Of a DNA stretch of 51,406 nucleotides, positions 32,918 to 41,544 are shown piece by piece. The DNA is from Neomegalonema sp. GTDB lineage: Bacteria; Pseudomonadota; Alphaproteobacteria; Rhodobacterales; Rhodobacteraceae. How positions within the stretch are numbered: position 1 is the first letter of the stretch; each line of letters opens with the position of its first letter. Made by a program: the position numbers and the translations under genes. The notes beneath the pieces were generated by a model. The model saw only the letters and a list, made by a program, of their open reading frames with translations, did not search any database and was not told where the DNA came from. The stretch spans positions 1-51,406 of the forward strand of contig JALEGB010000109.1 of the NCBI GenBank assembly GCA_022760355.1, read 5' to 3'.

Positions 32918-35900
32918 ATGGTGGGGCAATCTGATCGCGATATCGCATTTCTGAGCCGTGTTGTTACGGGCGAGCCGCTGACCGATTTTGAGTTCGACGC
33001 AATGCGCGCCGAGCGTGAGACAGGGCGAGCCGGGGCCAGCCGAACGGACGCAACTTCCGCAGCAGACGCTTCTCTGACCGACGCTGAGCTTCTTCGTCGC
33101 GTCTCGGTTGAGGCGGAGGCGGTTCTCGTCAATTTCGAGGTTTGTGATCGCCGCACCTATGTAAGGCGCTATCAAAGCCCGACTTGGCCGCGCGGCGACG
33201 CCGGGATCGTCATCGGCGTCGGCTACGATCTTCGAGATCATAGCGCCGAGGAAATCGGGCGCGATTGGGCGGAGCTCGGCCCAGACGCGGTGGCGCTGCT
33301 GCAGGGGGGCGCCGGGTTGGGCGGATCCGAAGCGCAGTCGCACCTCGCTCGATCGCAGGCGCTGCAAACGGTTGTTGTTGCTTGGGAGCTCGCGCTGCGG
33401 GTTTTGCGGGGCAAAAGTCTTCTACGTTGCGCGCAGGCGACCCGTGCGGCGTTTCCGGGCGCAGACCTTCTGCATCCGCACTGCTTCGGCGCGTTGGCGT
33501 GTCTCGTGTTCGATCGCGGCGTCGCGATGGCCGGGGCGAGCGCGCTTCCCGGCGATGATAGGCGCGACGAGATGCGCGCAATCCGGGATCTAATCCAGAA
33601 GGGGCGTGTGGAGCTGGTCGCGGACCAGATCCGGGCGATGGGGCGGCTGTGGCGCGGCCAAAAAGGGCTGCGCGGTATGCTCGAGCGGCGCGAGGCTGAG
33701 GCGCGCTTGTTCGAAGAAGGGCTGCAAGCGACGCGCCGAGAAAACGGTCCGCAACTGGAAACAGCCGAACGCGCCCCCTCCCGCGTGGAGCTGGCCTATG
33801 AGGTCGCGCTTATTGTTGAGGCGACGCGGCTGGAGCAGGAGAAAAGCGGCAGGAGCGCGAAGGAGATTGCAGCGCTTGAGCCGAGCCAGGAGATGCTGGA
33901 TGGGGCCCGGCTTGAATGGGGCGTCTCGCAGATGATCCGCGCCGGCCTGACGATTATCGCTCGATTGGAGGCGCGCCTCAGGGCCTTCCTGTGTGACCAA
34001 AGTTCGTTCGATGATCTTGTCGCGGCAAAGGATATTGTGGGCGCGCCGCTGAAGGCCGATCGCAAACGCGCCGATGTCGACAAGGCGCTCAAAGGCAAGG
34101 ATCGCGGCCATCGCGTGCGCGAAATTCTCGCCGACGCCTTGGGGGGACTCGTCGGGTTCCTGCCGCAGAGCGTGTGCAACAAAGTGGTCAATCAGCTGTT
34201 CGACCGCGTGTTTGCGCCGTTGATCAACGAGGTTGGCGAGCTGACGCATCGCCATCTCTGTGCGATCTGGGCTGAGGCGCGCGCTGAGGAAACGCCGACG
34301 ACGCATATTTCTGCGGCGCCAGCGCCATCTGCGCCGACCGCCCCGGCCTCGCCTACGCCTCTGGCGCCGTCGGCTACGCCCGTGGCGCCTGCGCCCTCTG
34401 CGCCAACGCCCGCGCCGTCCGCCCTCGCCCTTCCGGAGCCAATCGCTCTGTCGGCGGCTGAGCCGGCGATCCCGTCCGATCCCGCGCCAACAGCGGAAAA
34501 AGACGCGGAGGCGGCCGCCGCGCTGCTGATGCGCGTCCTTGCGGATGATCCCGCCGCCTTGGCGTCGGAAACGCAGAAGCGTTTATTGCGCGCGATGGGC
34601 GGCGAGATGCAGCAGACGCCGCGCCGTACGGTTCGACTGCTGACCAAAGCGCGCGACATCGCAAATGCGGCGCCTTTGGATGAAGCCGCGCTGAACGAAA
34701 TGCTCGGCGAAACGCTCGAGGCTTTGTCCTCTCCGGCGGAGACGGCGCCAAAGTCCGAGATCCTTCAAACGCTAAAGCTGTTCAAGCGTCAGAAACTGTT
34801 TGATCAGCTGGCGATGGTCGCAGATCGGGTGATTGCGCGCGACCCTGACGCGGAGTCCTCTTACGCTGAACTCTACGCGCAGGGCTTGATCGACAGCGGC
34901 AAGGTGCAGGCGGCGCTTGCTTATCTTACGGCGGTCCAAGCGCGTGTGGACGGTCCAAAAGCCGTTGCATCTCTCATCGCCATGACCGGGAGGGCGCATA
35001 AGCAGATCTACGTCAACAGCATCGTTTCGGCGGAGAATGCGCCGCGCGCCGCGCCAAGGCTGAAAAAGCACCTGGAGATGGCGATCCTCGCCTACGCTAA
35101 GGCGGAGCAAGCGTTCCCCGAGCCCGCGGAACGACATTGGCCATTGATCAACCGCATCGCGTTGCTTCGGCTTGCTGAGCTGGATCGGGTCGGCGTCAGT
35201 GGCGAGCAGCCCGCATATGCAAGCCTCGCGCACAGTTTGATCGACGAGTTGAAATCGGAGTTGGACGCAGGGCCTGCGGCGGATCCTTGGAAGCTGGCGA
35301 GCCTTGGCGAGGCTTATATGGCCGTTGGCGATTTCGCCGCCGCCGCCCGGGCGTTCGGGCGCTACGCGAAGCAAGCCGATCGGTTTATGCTGAGTTCGAC
35401 CCTGCGGCAGCTGCGCGAAGTATGGCGTTTTCAGGCGGGCATGGCCGGCGCGGGCGCGATTATCGCCCATTTGAAAGCGGCGCTGGTTGCCCGCGATGGC
35501 GCCGTGACGCTGTCGCTAGAGGAGCGGGCGGGGCTGGCGCCGGGCGTGGCCGCGTCGGAACAGCCGAGCTTCGCCCATAGTTTCCTCGAAACTCGGACGG
35601 ACAAAGGCGTTGCCGAAAACTATTTTGAGCTCTACCGCATCGCGTCTTGTTGTCGGGCGATTTGCGGGCTGCGGGCCGCGACGGGCAACCCGTTGCAGCT
35701 CGCCGAAGGGACTGGGTTTCTTGTGGATGGGCCGTCGTTGTTTGAGACGCTCAGCTCCGACAAAAGCTACATTCTGACCAACGCGCATGTGCTCTGGGAT
35801 CTTACGAAAGGCGAAATGAGCCTGGCGCCGGCGCTGACCCCTGATCGGGCGCACATTACGTTCGATAGTCAGCGGGTCGCCGGCAAGGAAGAAGTGTACA

Positions 35901-36415
35901 AATGCGCTGCGGTGCGCTGGCAATCGCCATGGGACGTATATGACGCTGCGCTGATTGAGTTGGATCGGAAGGTCGAAGGCGTTGAGCCGTTGAAATTCTA
36001 CGAGGGACGGCCTCAAGTCAGCTCTCCGGTGGCGATCATTGGCCATCCACGTGGGGGGCCGCTGACCATTGTGCGCCCGGGCGACCTGCGTTCGGATCAT
36101 GCAAAGGTCGTTTCGGTCGGCGCCAAGACGGATCAGGATAAGCCGATTTTTGTACGCTACAACATCACAACGGAAGGCGGGAACTCGGGCAGCCCTGTGT
36201 TCGAGACGACGAATTGGACTGTCGTAAGCCTTCATCACGCTGGCTTTGGCGCGCATGGTTTGCAGCGTTTGGGCGGTGGCGGCGGCCTTGTAAAGGCGAA
36301 TGAGGGGATTCTGATGGCTTCAGTTGTCGAAGCGATTAGAGCGAGCTTGGCGGAGGAAAAAGCGGCGGCGACGTCGTCGCGCGGATCCAGCTGGCTGGGG
36401 CGCTTGCGTTCGTAG
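32918..36415 (+). CDS. Lysozyme-like / helical-repeat / trypsin-like multidomain protein
   Basis: 1165 residues from ATG at 32918 (GAGGGGA 3-8 nt upstream), no signal peptide or membrane helix, so cytoplasmic as made. Residues 60-265 resemble phage-type lysozyme: a candidate catalytic Glu74 in NFEVCDRRTY, then SPTWPRGDAGIVIGVGYDL (the common SGVTIGIGYD pattern) and LVFDRGVAMAG. A helical region with Glu-rich stretches follows, then a Pro/Ala/Ser linker at about 465-535. Residues about 560-900 form alpha-helical repeats with IAMTGRAHKQIYV and HWPLINRIALLRLAE, like the TPR-type module that accompanies effectors in conflict proteins. Residues 905-1140 are a trypsin-like protease: GTGFLV, His957 (TNAHV), Asp1009 (YDAALIELD), Ser1090 (GGNSGSPV). 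All three catalytic residues are intact. It could be a regulated protease effector acting on self or invader; partner may be the upstream RyR protein. Confidence 0.82.
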   Translation: MVGQSDRDIAFLSRVVTGEPLTDFEFDAMRAERETGRAGASRTDATSAADASLTDAELLRRVSVEAEAVLVNFEVCDRRTYVRRYQSPTWPRGDAGIVIGVGYDLRDHSAEEIGRDWAELGPDAVALLQGGAGLGGSEAQSHLARSQALQTVVVAWELALRVLRGKSLLRCAQATRAAFPGADLLHPHCFGALACLVFDRGVAMAGASALPGDDRRDEMRAIRDLIQKGRVELVADQIRAMGRLWRGQKGLRGMLERREAEARLFEEGLQATRRENGPQLETAERAPSRVELAYEVALIVEATRLEQEKSGRSAKEIAALEPSQEMLDGARLEWGVSQMIRAGLTIIARLEARLRAFLCDQSSFDDLVAAKDIVGAPLKADRKRADVDKALKGKDRGHRVREILADALGGLVGFLPQSVCNKVVNQLFDRVFAPLINEVGELTHRHLCAIWAEARAEETPTTHISAAPAPSAPTAPASPTPLAPSATPVAPAPSAPTPAPSALALPEPIALSAAEPAIPSDPAPTAEKDAEAAAALLMRVLADDPAALASETQKRLLRAMGGEMQQTPRRTVRLLTKARDIANAAPLDEAALNEMLGETLEALSSPAETAPKSEILQTLKLFKRQKLFDQLAMVADRVIARDPDAESSYAELYAQGLIDSGKVQAALAYLTAVQARVDGPKAVASLIAMTGRAHKQIYVNSIVSAENAPRAAPRLKKHLEMAILAYAKAEQAFPEPAERHWPLINRIALLRLAELDRVGVSGEQPAYASLAHSLIDELKSELDAGPAADPWKLASLGEAYMAVGDFAAAARAFGRYAKQADRFMLSSTLRQLREVWRFQAGMAGAGAIIAHLKAALVARDGAVTLSLEERAGLAPGVAASEQPSFAHSFLETRTDKGVAENYFELYRIASCCRAICGLRAATGNPLQLAEGTGFLVDGPSLFETLSSDKSYILTNAHVLWDLTKGEMSLAPALTPDRAHITFDSQRVAGKEEVYKCAAVRWQSPWDVYDAALIELDRKVEGVEPLKFYEGRPQVSSPVAIIGHPRGGPLTIVRPGDLRSDHAKVVSVGAKTDQDKPIFVRYNITTEGGNSGSPVFETTNWTVVSLHHAGFGAHGLQRLGGGGGLVKANEGILMASVVEAIRASLAEEKAAATSSRGSSWLGRLRS

Positions 36416-36524
36416 CGTGAGTTGAAAGTCAGCCGCCAAGCCGCTCTCGCGTCATGAGGCGAAGCCGCTCTCGCGTCAGGGAACGCTTGCACCGCTTGAA
36501 TGCTGGCCCCGGTCGGGCTCAAGC

Positions 36525-36563
36525 AAAAAACCTCGCCACTGGCGGATAGCCAAGGGCGAGGTT
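36525..36563 (-). terminator. Rho-independent terminator of the secreted orphan gene
   Basis: On the minus strand AACCTCGCC pairs with GGCGAGGTT (9 bp) and the stem is followed by a run of T. It lies about 40 bp past the stop of the gene at 36602. The loop is 17 nt. The plus-strand trypsin-like gene ends upstream of it, so it may also block antisense readthrough. Confidence 0.85.
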
Positions 36564-36601
36564 CACCTTCGAGACTAAGATCGTCGCGCTTACGCGAAGA
36601 G

Positions 36602-36967
36602 TTAGAAGTAGTAGCCCAGCTCCGCGACGATATCGTCCCGTACGCGTGAGCCGGTCGCCGAGTTCTGCGAGTGAACGACGACGATAACGCGATACTGGCG
36701 GTTAATGCGCTCGCACAGGATCAGAGCGTCGACGCCGCGGTTGCCCTCGATGTCGTACAGTGCGATCGAGTCGGCGCTGGTGCCGGTCGAACGCGCGCTG
36801 AAAGTCGACTGCAGGTTGCGCAGCTCGCGCTTGATGATCCGGCGGCATTTGCCGAACTCAACGCGGTCGTAAACAAAGCCGAAGCTGAAGCTTTCGGCGC
36901 GGCTTTTTTCCGGGGTCGCAACAAGCGTGGAAACTGCAAGAAGCGCGATCATAAGAAGAGATTTCAT
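36602..36967 (-). CDS. Small secreted protein, unknown family
   Basis: 121 residues from ATG at 36967 with GGAG about 7 nt upstream. Residues 1-24 are a Sec signal peptide (MKSLLMIALLAVSTLVATPEKSRA). The mature part of about 97 residues starts ESFSFGFVYDRVEFGKC and has two Cys (GKCRR and LILCERIN), probably a disulfide, with an alternating strand pattern VIVVVHSQNSATG near the end. I do not recognise the family. It has its own strong terminator, so it is probably a single well-expressed transcript. Confidence 0.75.
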   Translation of the reverse strand: MKSLLMIALLAVSTLVATPEKSRAESFSFGFVYDRVEFGKCRRIIKRELRNLQSTFSARSTGTSADSIALYDIEGNRGVDALILCERINRQYRVIVVVHSQNSATGSRVRDDIVAELGYYF

Positions 36968-37331
36968 TGTCGCTCCACTCCCTCTTGGTATACAGTAGCT
37001 GATACTCGACTGAAGTATTACAAGGCGGCTCAAACGGTCGCAACAGTCATGATTAACCAATAGCCTGGATATGGTCTGGCGACCGCCTCCCGCGTCCGAC
37101 GCCGCTACGAAACGGGTCAGTCATGGCTAGAGTGTGGTAGTTTTGGGCGGAAATTTCGGCAACGCTCTGCGCTTTCCCGATGCAACCCCTGACTCCACAT
37201 TTTCTCCGTACTTCGAAATCATCACAGGCCTCCGTCGCGGAGGATGCGTTTTGCCTCTTGGCGTTTGGGGCGATAATCTGCTTCTGAGATCTGGTCGGGG
37301 TTGGCGCGGGTCTGTTCGGGAGGTGGGGCAA
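36968..37331. other. Intergenic region, divergent promoters, no gene seen
   Basis: 364 bp between the divergent secreted-protein gene and the small membrane-protein gene. The plus frame feeding the latter is open from 37134 but the upstream part is Gly/Arg-rich and unlike coding sequence. I see no repeat, RNA gene or clear promoter box. Confidence 0.45.
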
Positions 37332-37535
37332 ATGGTGCGGTTCTTCAGACGTTTCGCCGTGGGTTTTTCGATTGTGTGGCTCGGCGTTACTGTGGGGCTT
37401 GCATTGTATGGGGCCAGCGGCGCGGTGCTGACCGATTGGGCTTGGATCGAGGTGATGGCGGCCCCGATTGTCGCGGCGTTTCTGCTGCTTATTTTGGTCA
37501 AACTGATTGTTAAGGTGGCGGAGCTGTTTCGGTAG
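37332..37535 (+). CDS. Small two-helix membrane protein
   Basis: 67 residues from ATG at 37332, preceded by GGAGGTGGGG. MVRFFRRF is a basic start; two hydrophobic helices (about 8-30 and 38-62) are joined by a short TDWAWIE loop. The family is unknown. It lies 101 bp upstream of a secreted protein gene on the same strand and may be the first gene of that operon. Confidence 0.6.
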   Translation: MVRFFRRFAVGFSIVWLGVTVGLALYGASGAVLTDWAWIEVMAAPIVAAFLLLILVKLIVKVAELFR

Positions 37536-37636
37536 TCGTCGGACGACCAACGGGTCCGCCGCGCAGCGGCGGCGCGCCGAGGCAATCGTCTTAAATTCCT
37601 TGGCGCAGGTGCGGCGCCGAGCGTTGAGGGGAAATC

Positions 37637-39127
37637 ATGCGGGTATTGGCGCTAATTATGCTGGGGGTGCTTTGCGCGCCGTCGATCGCTGCGGCGCAGA
37701 CCACAATCATGCGTAAGTACCTGGAAACGCATAAGCCGGCGACCATTGAACAGGCGGTGCGGCTCTTTCCTTATAAGCAATATCTGCGGACGGTGCCGTT
37801 CTCCGACATTCGCCGAATAGAGCGTGATCGCCGCCTGCTTGCGCAACGCTATGGCGATGGTGATCTTTTTATTTACCATCTGACGGCGAATTTCTTGCGC
37901 TATTATCCGGTCGTTCCGCGGATCTCCCAACTCCGGAAAAAGATTACGATTGGCGAACGCTATGTGCGGGCCAAAAGCCGGATCGGCGCGCGGCGCGCTG
38001 AACCTTACGAGATGGCGGGGTACTTTATTCTCTCGCGTGTCGCCGAAAAGTTGGAGCGCAGCATTAAGCGCGGCGGCGCGCTGCAGTGGTGTCAAGTATC
38101 GAACACACGCGTCATGGCGCTGGTGCGACGTCTGCAAAAAAACAAAGTTCACATCGCGATTGATCTTTCGTCGTTGTGCAAACTGAAAGCAGCGCTGCAG
38201 GCGGGCAAGGTGCGCTATGTCGCCGATCGATCGGCGGGCCTGTTGTTGGCCATCCGCGAAAAGGTGCGGAATTTTGTTGGCTTCCCGGTTCAAATCGGCA
38301 CGCGAGCGCGCCCGGACTTTCAGCTCAAGCTGTTTCGGCGGTTCGGAACGCAGCGCGGAAGACCGCATAAAATGCAGATCTTTCAACTGTTTGATCGGCA
38401 TAGCGGGCGAGCGCCGGTTGGGCAGGTGGTCTTCCTCCATCGGCCGGGCGCCAAGGCGCAGTATTTCGCGCGCAGCGTCGTTCGGCGCTTCCGCGGCGTG
38501 CGGCGCCCGATGGCGGCGTTCACCGGCGGCTTCACCAACAACTATAAGAAGCCGGAAGGGCTGACGGTTGATGGCGGCGCAATCGTCAGTGCTGTTCTGC
38601 TGCCGGACCGGCACGGGCTCGTGGTTGTTGAGAAGAGCGGCGGTATTCGCGCCATTAGTTTGAAACGCGCCAGCATTGCGCTGCCTCGGCCTCGCGAAGC
38701 GTCGCTCGTGATCAAAAATCCGCTCCACGACTTGATCGCCTATTCAAAGCTGGTGCGTTGGTCCAAGAAATACTCGGCGACAATTTTTCAGACGCAGCTG
38801 CTTGCGTTTAGCAACAAGCGCCTGATCAAACGAAGTTTAGCATCGGCGAAAGTGGCTGAGCGCCGGTTGCTTGCGCTCGTGACGAAGGGAAACCAAGTTT
38901 TCCACGTCGTGTTTAATATTCGCAAGCCTTATGCGCTGGCGATCGCGGCTGAGAAGGCGTTTGTTATGTTACGTCGTCGTGATTTCCGAGTTGACGCCTT
39001 GTACAACCTCGACACTGGCGGTCAGGACGTCATGGTGGTTTACGATCCTAGGCGTCGTGTCATTCGCAGCGTGCGCGGACGGAAGGGTGTTTCAGGAACA
39101 ACTAATCTGTTGGTTTATCGCTACTGA
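37637..39127 (+). CDS. Secreted protein with possible phosphodiester-glycosidase-like C-terminus
   Basis: 496 residues, GAGGGGA 6 nt before ATG. Signal peptide 1-20 (cleavage after IAAAQ or AAA). The middle is very rich in Arg and Lys (RRAEPYEMAGYFILSRVAEKLERS and similar), unusual for a periplasmic protein. The C-terminal part has TGGFTNNYKKPEGLTVDGG, which resembles the NGGFF...GL start of phosphodiester-glycosidase (NAGPA/DUF2233) domains, and a later LYNLDTGGQDVMVVYD stretch like their DGG end. The resemblance is weak. The next gene, 51 bp on, is a clear DUF2233 member, so the two are probably an operon acting on the same cell-surface glycan or exopolymer. Confidence 0.6.
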   Translation: MRVLALIMLGVLCAPSIAAAQTTIMRKYLETHKPATIEQAVRLFPYKQYLRTVPFSDIRRIERDRRLLAQRYGDGDLFIYHLTANFLRYYPVVPRISQLRKKITIGERYVRAKSRIGARRAEPYEMAGYFILSRVAEKLERSIKRGGALQWCQVSNTRVMALVRRLQKNKVHIAIDLSSLCKLKAALQAGKVRYVADRSAGLLLAIREKVRNFVGFPVQIGTRARPDFQLKLFRRFGTQRGRPHKMQIFQLFDRHSGRAPVGQVVFLHRPGAKAQYFARSVVRRFRGVRRPMAAFTGGFTNNYKKPEGLTVDGGAIVSAVLLPDRHGLVVVEKSGGIRAISLKRASIALPRPREASLVIKNPLHDLIAYSKLVRWSKKYSATIFQTQLLAFSNKRLIKRSLASAKVAERRLLALVTKGNQVFHVVFNIRKPYALAIAAEKAFVMLRRRDFRVDALYNLDTGGQDVMVVYDPRRRVIRSVRGRKGVSGTTNLLVYRY

Positions 39128-39178
39128 ATTGTAGCGAGCCGTTTGCCAGCATAACTTAAATTTTATGATGGAGTTTTT

Positions 39179-40156
39179 ATGGCGAAGTCAGACAAAAAAT
39201 CCGGCCCAAAACGAGAGAGGCCGGCGCAGAAACGCTCCATATCTTTGGCTGTCGCCCGATTTTCTTTCAATTTTTTCTTGGCCGCTGGCCTGCTCTACTT
39301 TCTTTTCCAAGGCGTTCTACAAAAGTCTGGGCCGGAAACGGCTGCGCGGGAGGCTGCGGCTGCAACAGAAGAAGCGGCGCCCAAATCGGCGGGACGCGCA
39401 GATGCGGCCAAACCAAGCGCCGCAAAAGCTGAGGCGTCACGGGCGATCCGCGGCGCCGAGGTTGAGTTTGCGGGCGATAAGTACGTCTATGTTGCGTTTC
39501 CGCTGCCCGACCATACACTTCGTTTGGTTTGGCGTGATGAGTACAAGGTGAATTACTTTAACCCCGCGGCCTTGTCTGCGCGCTACAAGGCGCGTGGTCT
39601 TTCGATTGTGTTCGCCACCAACGCCGGCATTTTCGCACCGGACTTCGCGCCGCTGGGCCTGCATGTTGAGGATGGCCGGCTGTTGAAGCCCATCGATCGC
39701 CGCTCGGGCGCAGGCAACTTCTACCTCAAACCAAATGGTGTTTTTTATTTAGCGAAGGATGGCATGGCGAAGGTTGTCGAAAGCTCGGCTTTTCGCGCCG
39801 ATCCGTCGGCTCTCCGCCTTGCGACGCAGTCTGGGCCGATGCTGGTGATCGATGGGAAGCTGCATCCGAAGTTTACCAAAGGATCCCCGAACAAATATAT
39901 CCGAAGTGGCGTCGGGGTTTGCGCGGAGGGGCGTCTTGTCTTCGCGATCTCCAAGACGCCTGTGCGATTCTACGACTTCGCCTCGCTGTTCAAGGATCAC
40001 TTTCGCTGCGAAAATGCGCTCTATTTGGATGGGGCGATTTCAAAGTTTTACGCGCCGGCCCTTGGGTTGAGCGATGGCGAGGGGCGCTTTGCCGGAATTC
40101 TGGTCGCGACGAAACCTCTGGCCGAAACGGGGCGTGACAAGCCTGCGGCGGAGTAG
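39179..40156 (+). CDS. Phosphodiester glycosidase family protein (DUF2233), membrane-anchored
   Basis: 325 residues, GGAG 7 nt before ATG. A basic start (MAKSDKKSGPKRERPAQKR) and one helix at about 22-46 anchor it with the rest outside, followed by an Ala/Glu/Lys linker to about 90. The family domain reads FATNAGIFAPDFAPLGLHVEDG, SGPMLVIDGKLHPKF, NKYIRSGVGV, VRFYDFASLF and ALYLDGAISKFYAP, which is the NAGPA-type order with the conserved Asp-Gly near the end. Family enzymes split sugar phosphodiesters (e.g. in the mannose-6-phosphate uncovering reaction). The bacterial substrate is unknown. Confidence 0.85.
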   Translation: MAKSDKKSGPKRERPAQKRSISLAVARFSFNFFLAAGLLYFLFQGVLQKSGPETAAREAAAATEEAAPKSAGRADAAKPSAAKAEASRAIRGAEVEFAGDKYVYVAFPLPDHTLRLVWRDEYKVNYFNPAALSARYKARGLSIVFATNAGIFAPDFAPLGLHVEDGRLLKPIDRRSGAGNFYLKPNGVFYLAKDGMAKVVESSAFRADPSALRLATQSGPMLVIDGKLHPKFTKGSPNKYIRSGVGVCAEGRLVFAISKTPVRFYDFASLFKDHFRCENALYLDGAISKFYAPALGLSDGEGRFAGILVATKPLAETGRDKPAAE

Positions 40157-40247
40157 CCGCCAGCGGCGCCGTCCGCCGGTTCGGAAGCGGCATATTAAGC
40201 TGTTTGCGTCATCCTGCTTCCTGATTTGTGGATTAAGGATGGTTGGA

Positions 40248-40688
40248 ATGTCGTTCAAGTCCCCTGCCCTTTCGCCCAAGCAGGTTGCGCTCGTTCAAGA
40301 TAGTTTCTCGCGTCTGGCGCCAAAGGCGGACGTCGTCGCGGGAAAGTTCTATGATGCGTTGTTTCGCGCCCATCCAGATGTTCGTGCGCTTTTTCCAGCT
40401 GATATGACTGAACAGAAAGAGAAGCTGATCTCAACGCTTGCTTTCGTCGTCCGCGGATTGGGCGATGTTGCGCAGATCCAGAAAGCCGTTCGCGATCTTG
40501 GCGTGCGTCATCGTGGGTACAAAGCATCGCCGGCGCACTATAACGCGGTGGGGGCCGCGTTGCTGAGCACTCTTGGCGATATGTTGGGGCCGCGTTGGAC
40601 GGTCGACCTGAAAGACGCATGGACAGCCGCTTACAAGTTGATCGCGAAAACGATGATTGAGGCGGCGTCTCGGAATGCCCCTGCATGA
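40248..40688 (+). CDS. Single-domain globin (Vitreoscilla hemoglobin type)
   Basis: 146 residues from ATG at 40248, AAGGAT upstream. Heme pocket: B10 Tyr35 in FYDALF, E7 Gln56, and proximal F8 His88 in VRHRGYKASPAHY, aligned with flavohemoglobin Tyr29, Gln53 and His85 (three residues shorter in the CD loop). No reductase domain follows. Such globins bind O2 or detoxify NO. The gene's last 14 bp overlap the start of a gene for a soluble MCP-like protein, so the two are translationally linked. Confidence 0.92.
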   Translation: MSFKSPALSPKQVALVQDSFSRLAPKADVVAGKFYDALFRAHPDVRALFPADMTEQKEKLISTLAFVVRGLGDVAQIQKAVRDLGVRHRGYKASPAHYNAVGAALLSTLGDMLGPRWTVDLKDAWTAAYKLIAKTMIEAASRNAPA

Positions 40689-41412
40689 TCGATATGCGCC
40701 CAACGGCGCGGAGGATGGCCCATCGCGGCCCTCGGTTGCGCCCGAGGCGCTGGGCCGTGTTTTGGAGCTGGTTGGGCGGATGCCGGCGTTGGCCAATCGG
40801 GCGGCCGTCTACGCGCTCTGGTCGATCAGCTTGCAGCAGTCGGACAAGAGCGCCGCATCGGAAATCAGAGAGCAGTTTCGAGAGGCGCTGGATCAGTTCG
40901 CCACGTTACTCGGCGCGCTGAAAGAGGGGAGCGAGGCTCTCAATATTTCGACCGCGACGGCGGCGCTGCTGGACGAGAGCATATGGCGCCATGGCTCGGT
41001 TTTAACGACCGCTGATCAGTTTGTCGCGCAAGCCTATTTTCTGCATACGATGCTGGCGGGGCCCGCGATGGCGGAGCTCAGCGAGGCGCATGCTCTCGGG
41101 GCGCTTGCAACTGGTCCGCTCGGCGGCTCCCTGGCTGAGGCAAGCAAGAAAGTGCGTGCGATGTTGGAGCATGCGTCTGGTGAAGACCGAAAGAAGGTTG
41201 CGCTTAGCCGGGAATTGACGGAGCAGACGCTCGTTAAGCTCGATGACCTTACCCTGCGCATCCAATTGATCTCGGTAAACGCCACCGTAGAGGCCGCCCG
41301 GGCTGGCGGCGCCGGGGCGGGCTTTGGCGTTATCGCGCAAGAGATCAACGCGCTGAGCAGCGGCGCGAAGAAGGCGGTGAATGAGATCCGCCAGGGATTT
41401 GCGACGATTTAG
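40675..41412 (+). CDS. Short soluble MCP-like signalling protein
   Basis: 245 residues, no membrane helix. The N-terminal 170 residues are helical and not recognised. Residues about 195-240 carry the chemoreceptor tip (LDDLTLRIQLISVNATVEAARAGGAGAGFGVIAQEINAL) but the protein stops some 20 residues later, so most of the second arm of the signalling hairpin is missing and the family's usual long coiled coil is lost. It overlaps the globin gene by 14 bp. A globin fused to an MCP is the known globin-coupled sensor (HemAT); here the same parts are separate genes, but the globin is of the Vgb type. It may sense heme-bound O2 by interaction. Confidence 0.8.
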   Translation: MPLHDRYAPNGAEDGPSRPSVAPEALGRVLELVGRMPALANRAAVYALWSISLQQSDKSAASEIREQFREALDQFATLLGALKEGSEALNISTATAALLDESIWRHGSVLTTADQFVAQAYFLHTMLAGPAMAELSEAHALGALATGPLGGSLAEASKKVRAMLEHASGEDRKKVALSRELTEQTLVKLDDLTLRIQLISVNATVEAARAGGAGAGFGVIAQEINALSSGAKKAVNEIRQGFATI

Positions 41413-41450
41413 AGTTTGTTGATGTTTCACGGAACCATCAACAAGCTATA
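41411..41450. repeat. Repeat family C palindrome after the MCP-like gene
   Basis: TTGTTGATG and CATCAACAA form a 9-bp perfect stem with loop TTTCACGGAAC. The element is the reverse complement of 23745-23781. The TAG stop of the MCP-like gene overlaps its first bases and a T-rich run (GGTTTTTGTTTT) follows, so it may also terminate the globin operon. Confidence 0.7.
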
Positions 41451-41482
41451 GGTTTTTGTTTTGTCGCGCGTTTTATCCGAAA

Positions 41483-41532
41483 GCCGCCGGCCGAACGCTG
41501 GCTCGGCCAGATTTATGAGTTCGCCCCCTAGG
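41483..41532. repeat. Repeat family B, copy 2
   Basis: Fifty bases with about 43 identical to 32698-32747, same orientation, ending CCTAGG. It sits between the globin operon and the end of a LysR gene. Confidence 0.85.
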
Positions 41533-41544
41533 TTCCGGCTGTGT

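Noticed and set aside
32918-36415. Prophage lysis gene
   Set aside because: No holin, structural or integrase genes nearby, and the lysozyme-like domain is part of a long cytoplasmic protease fusion.
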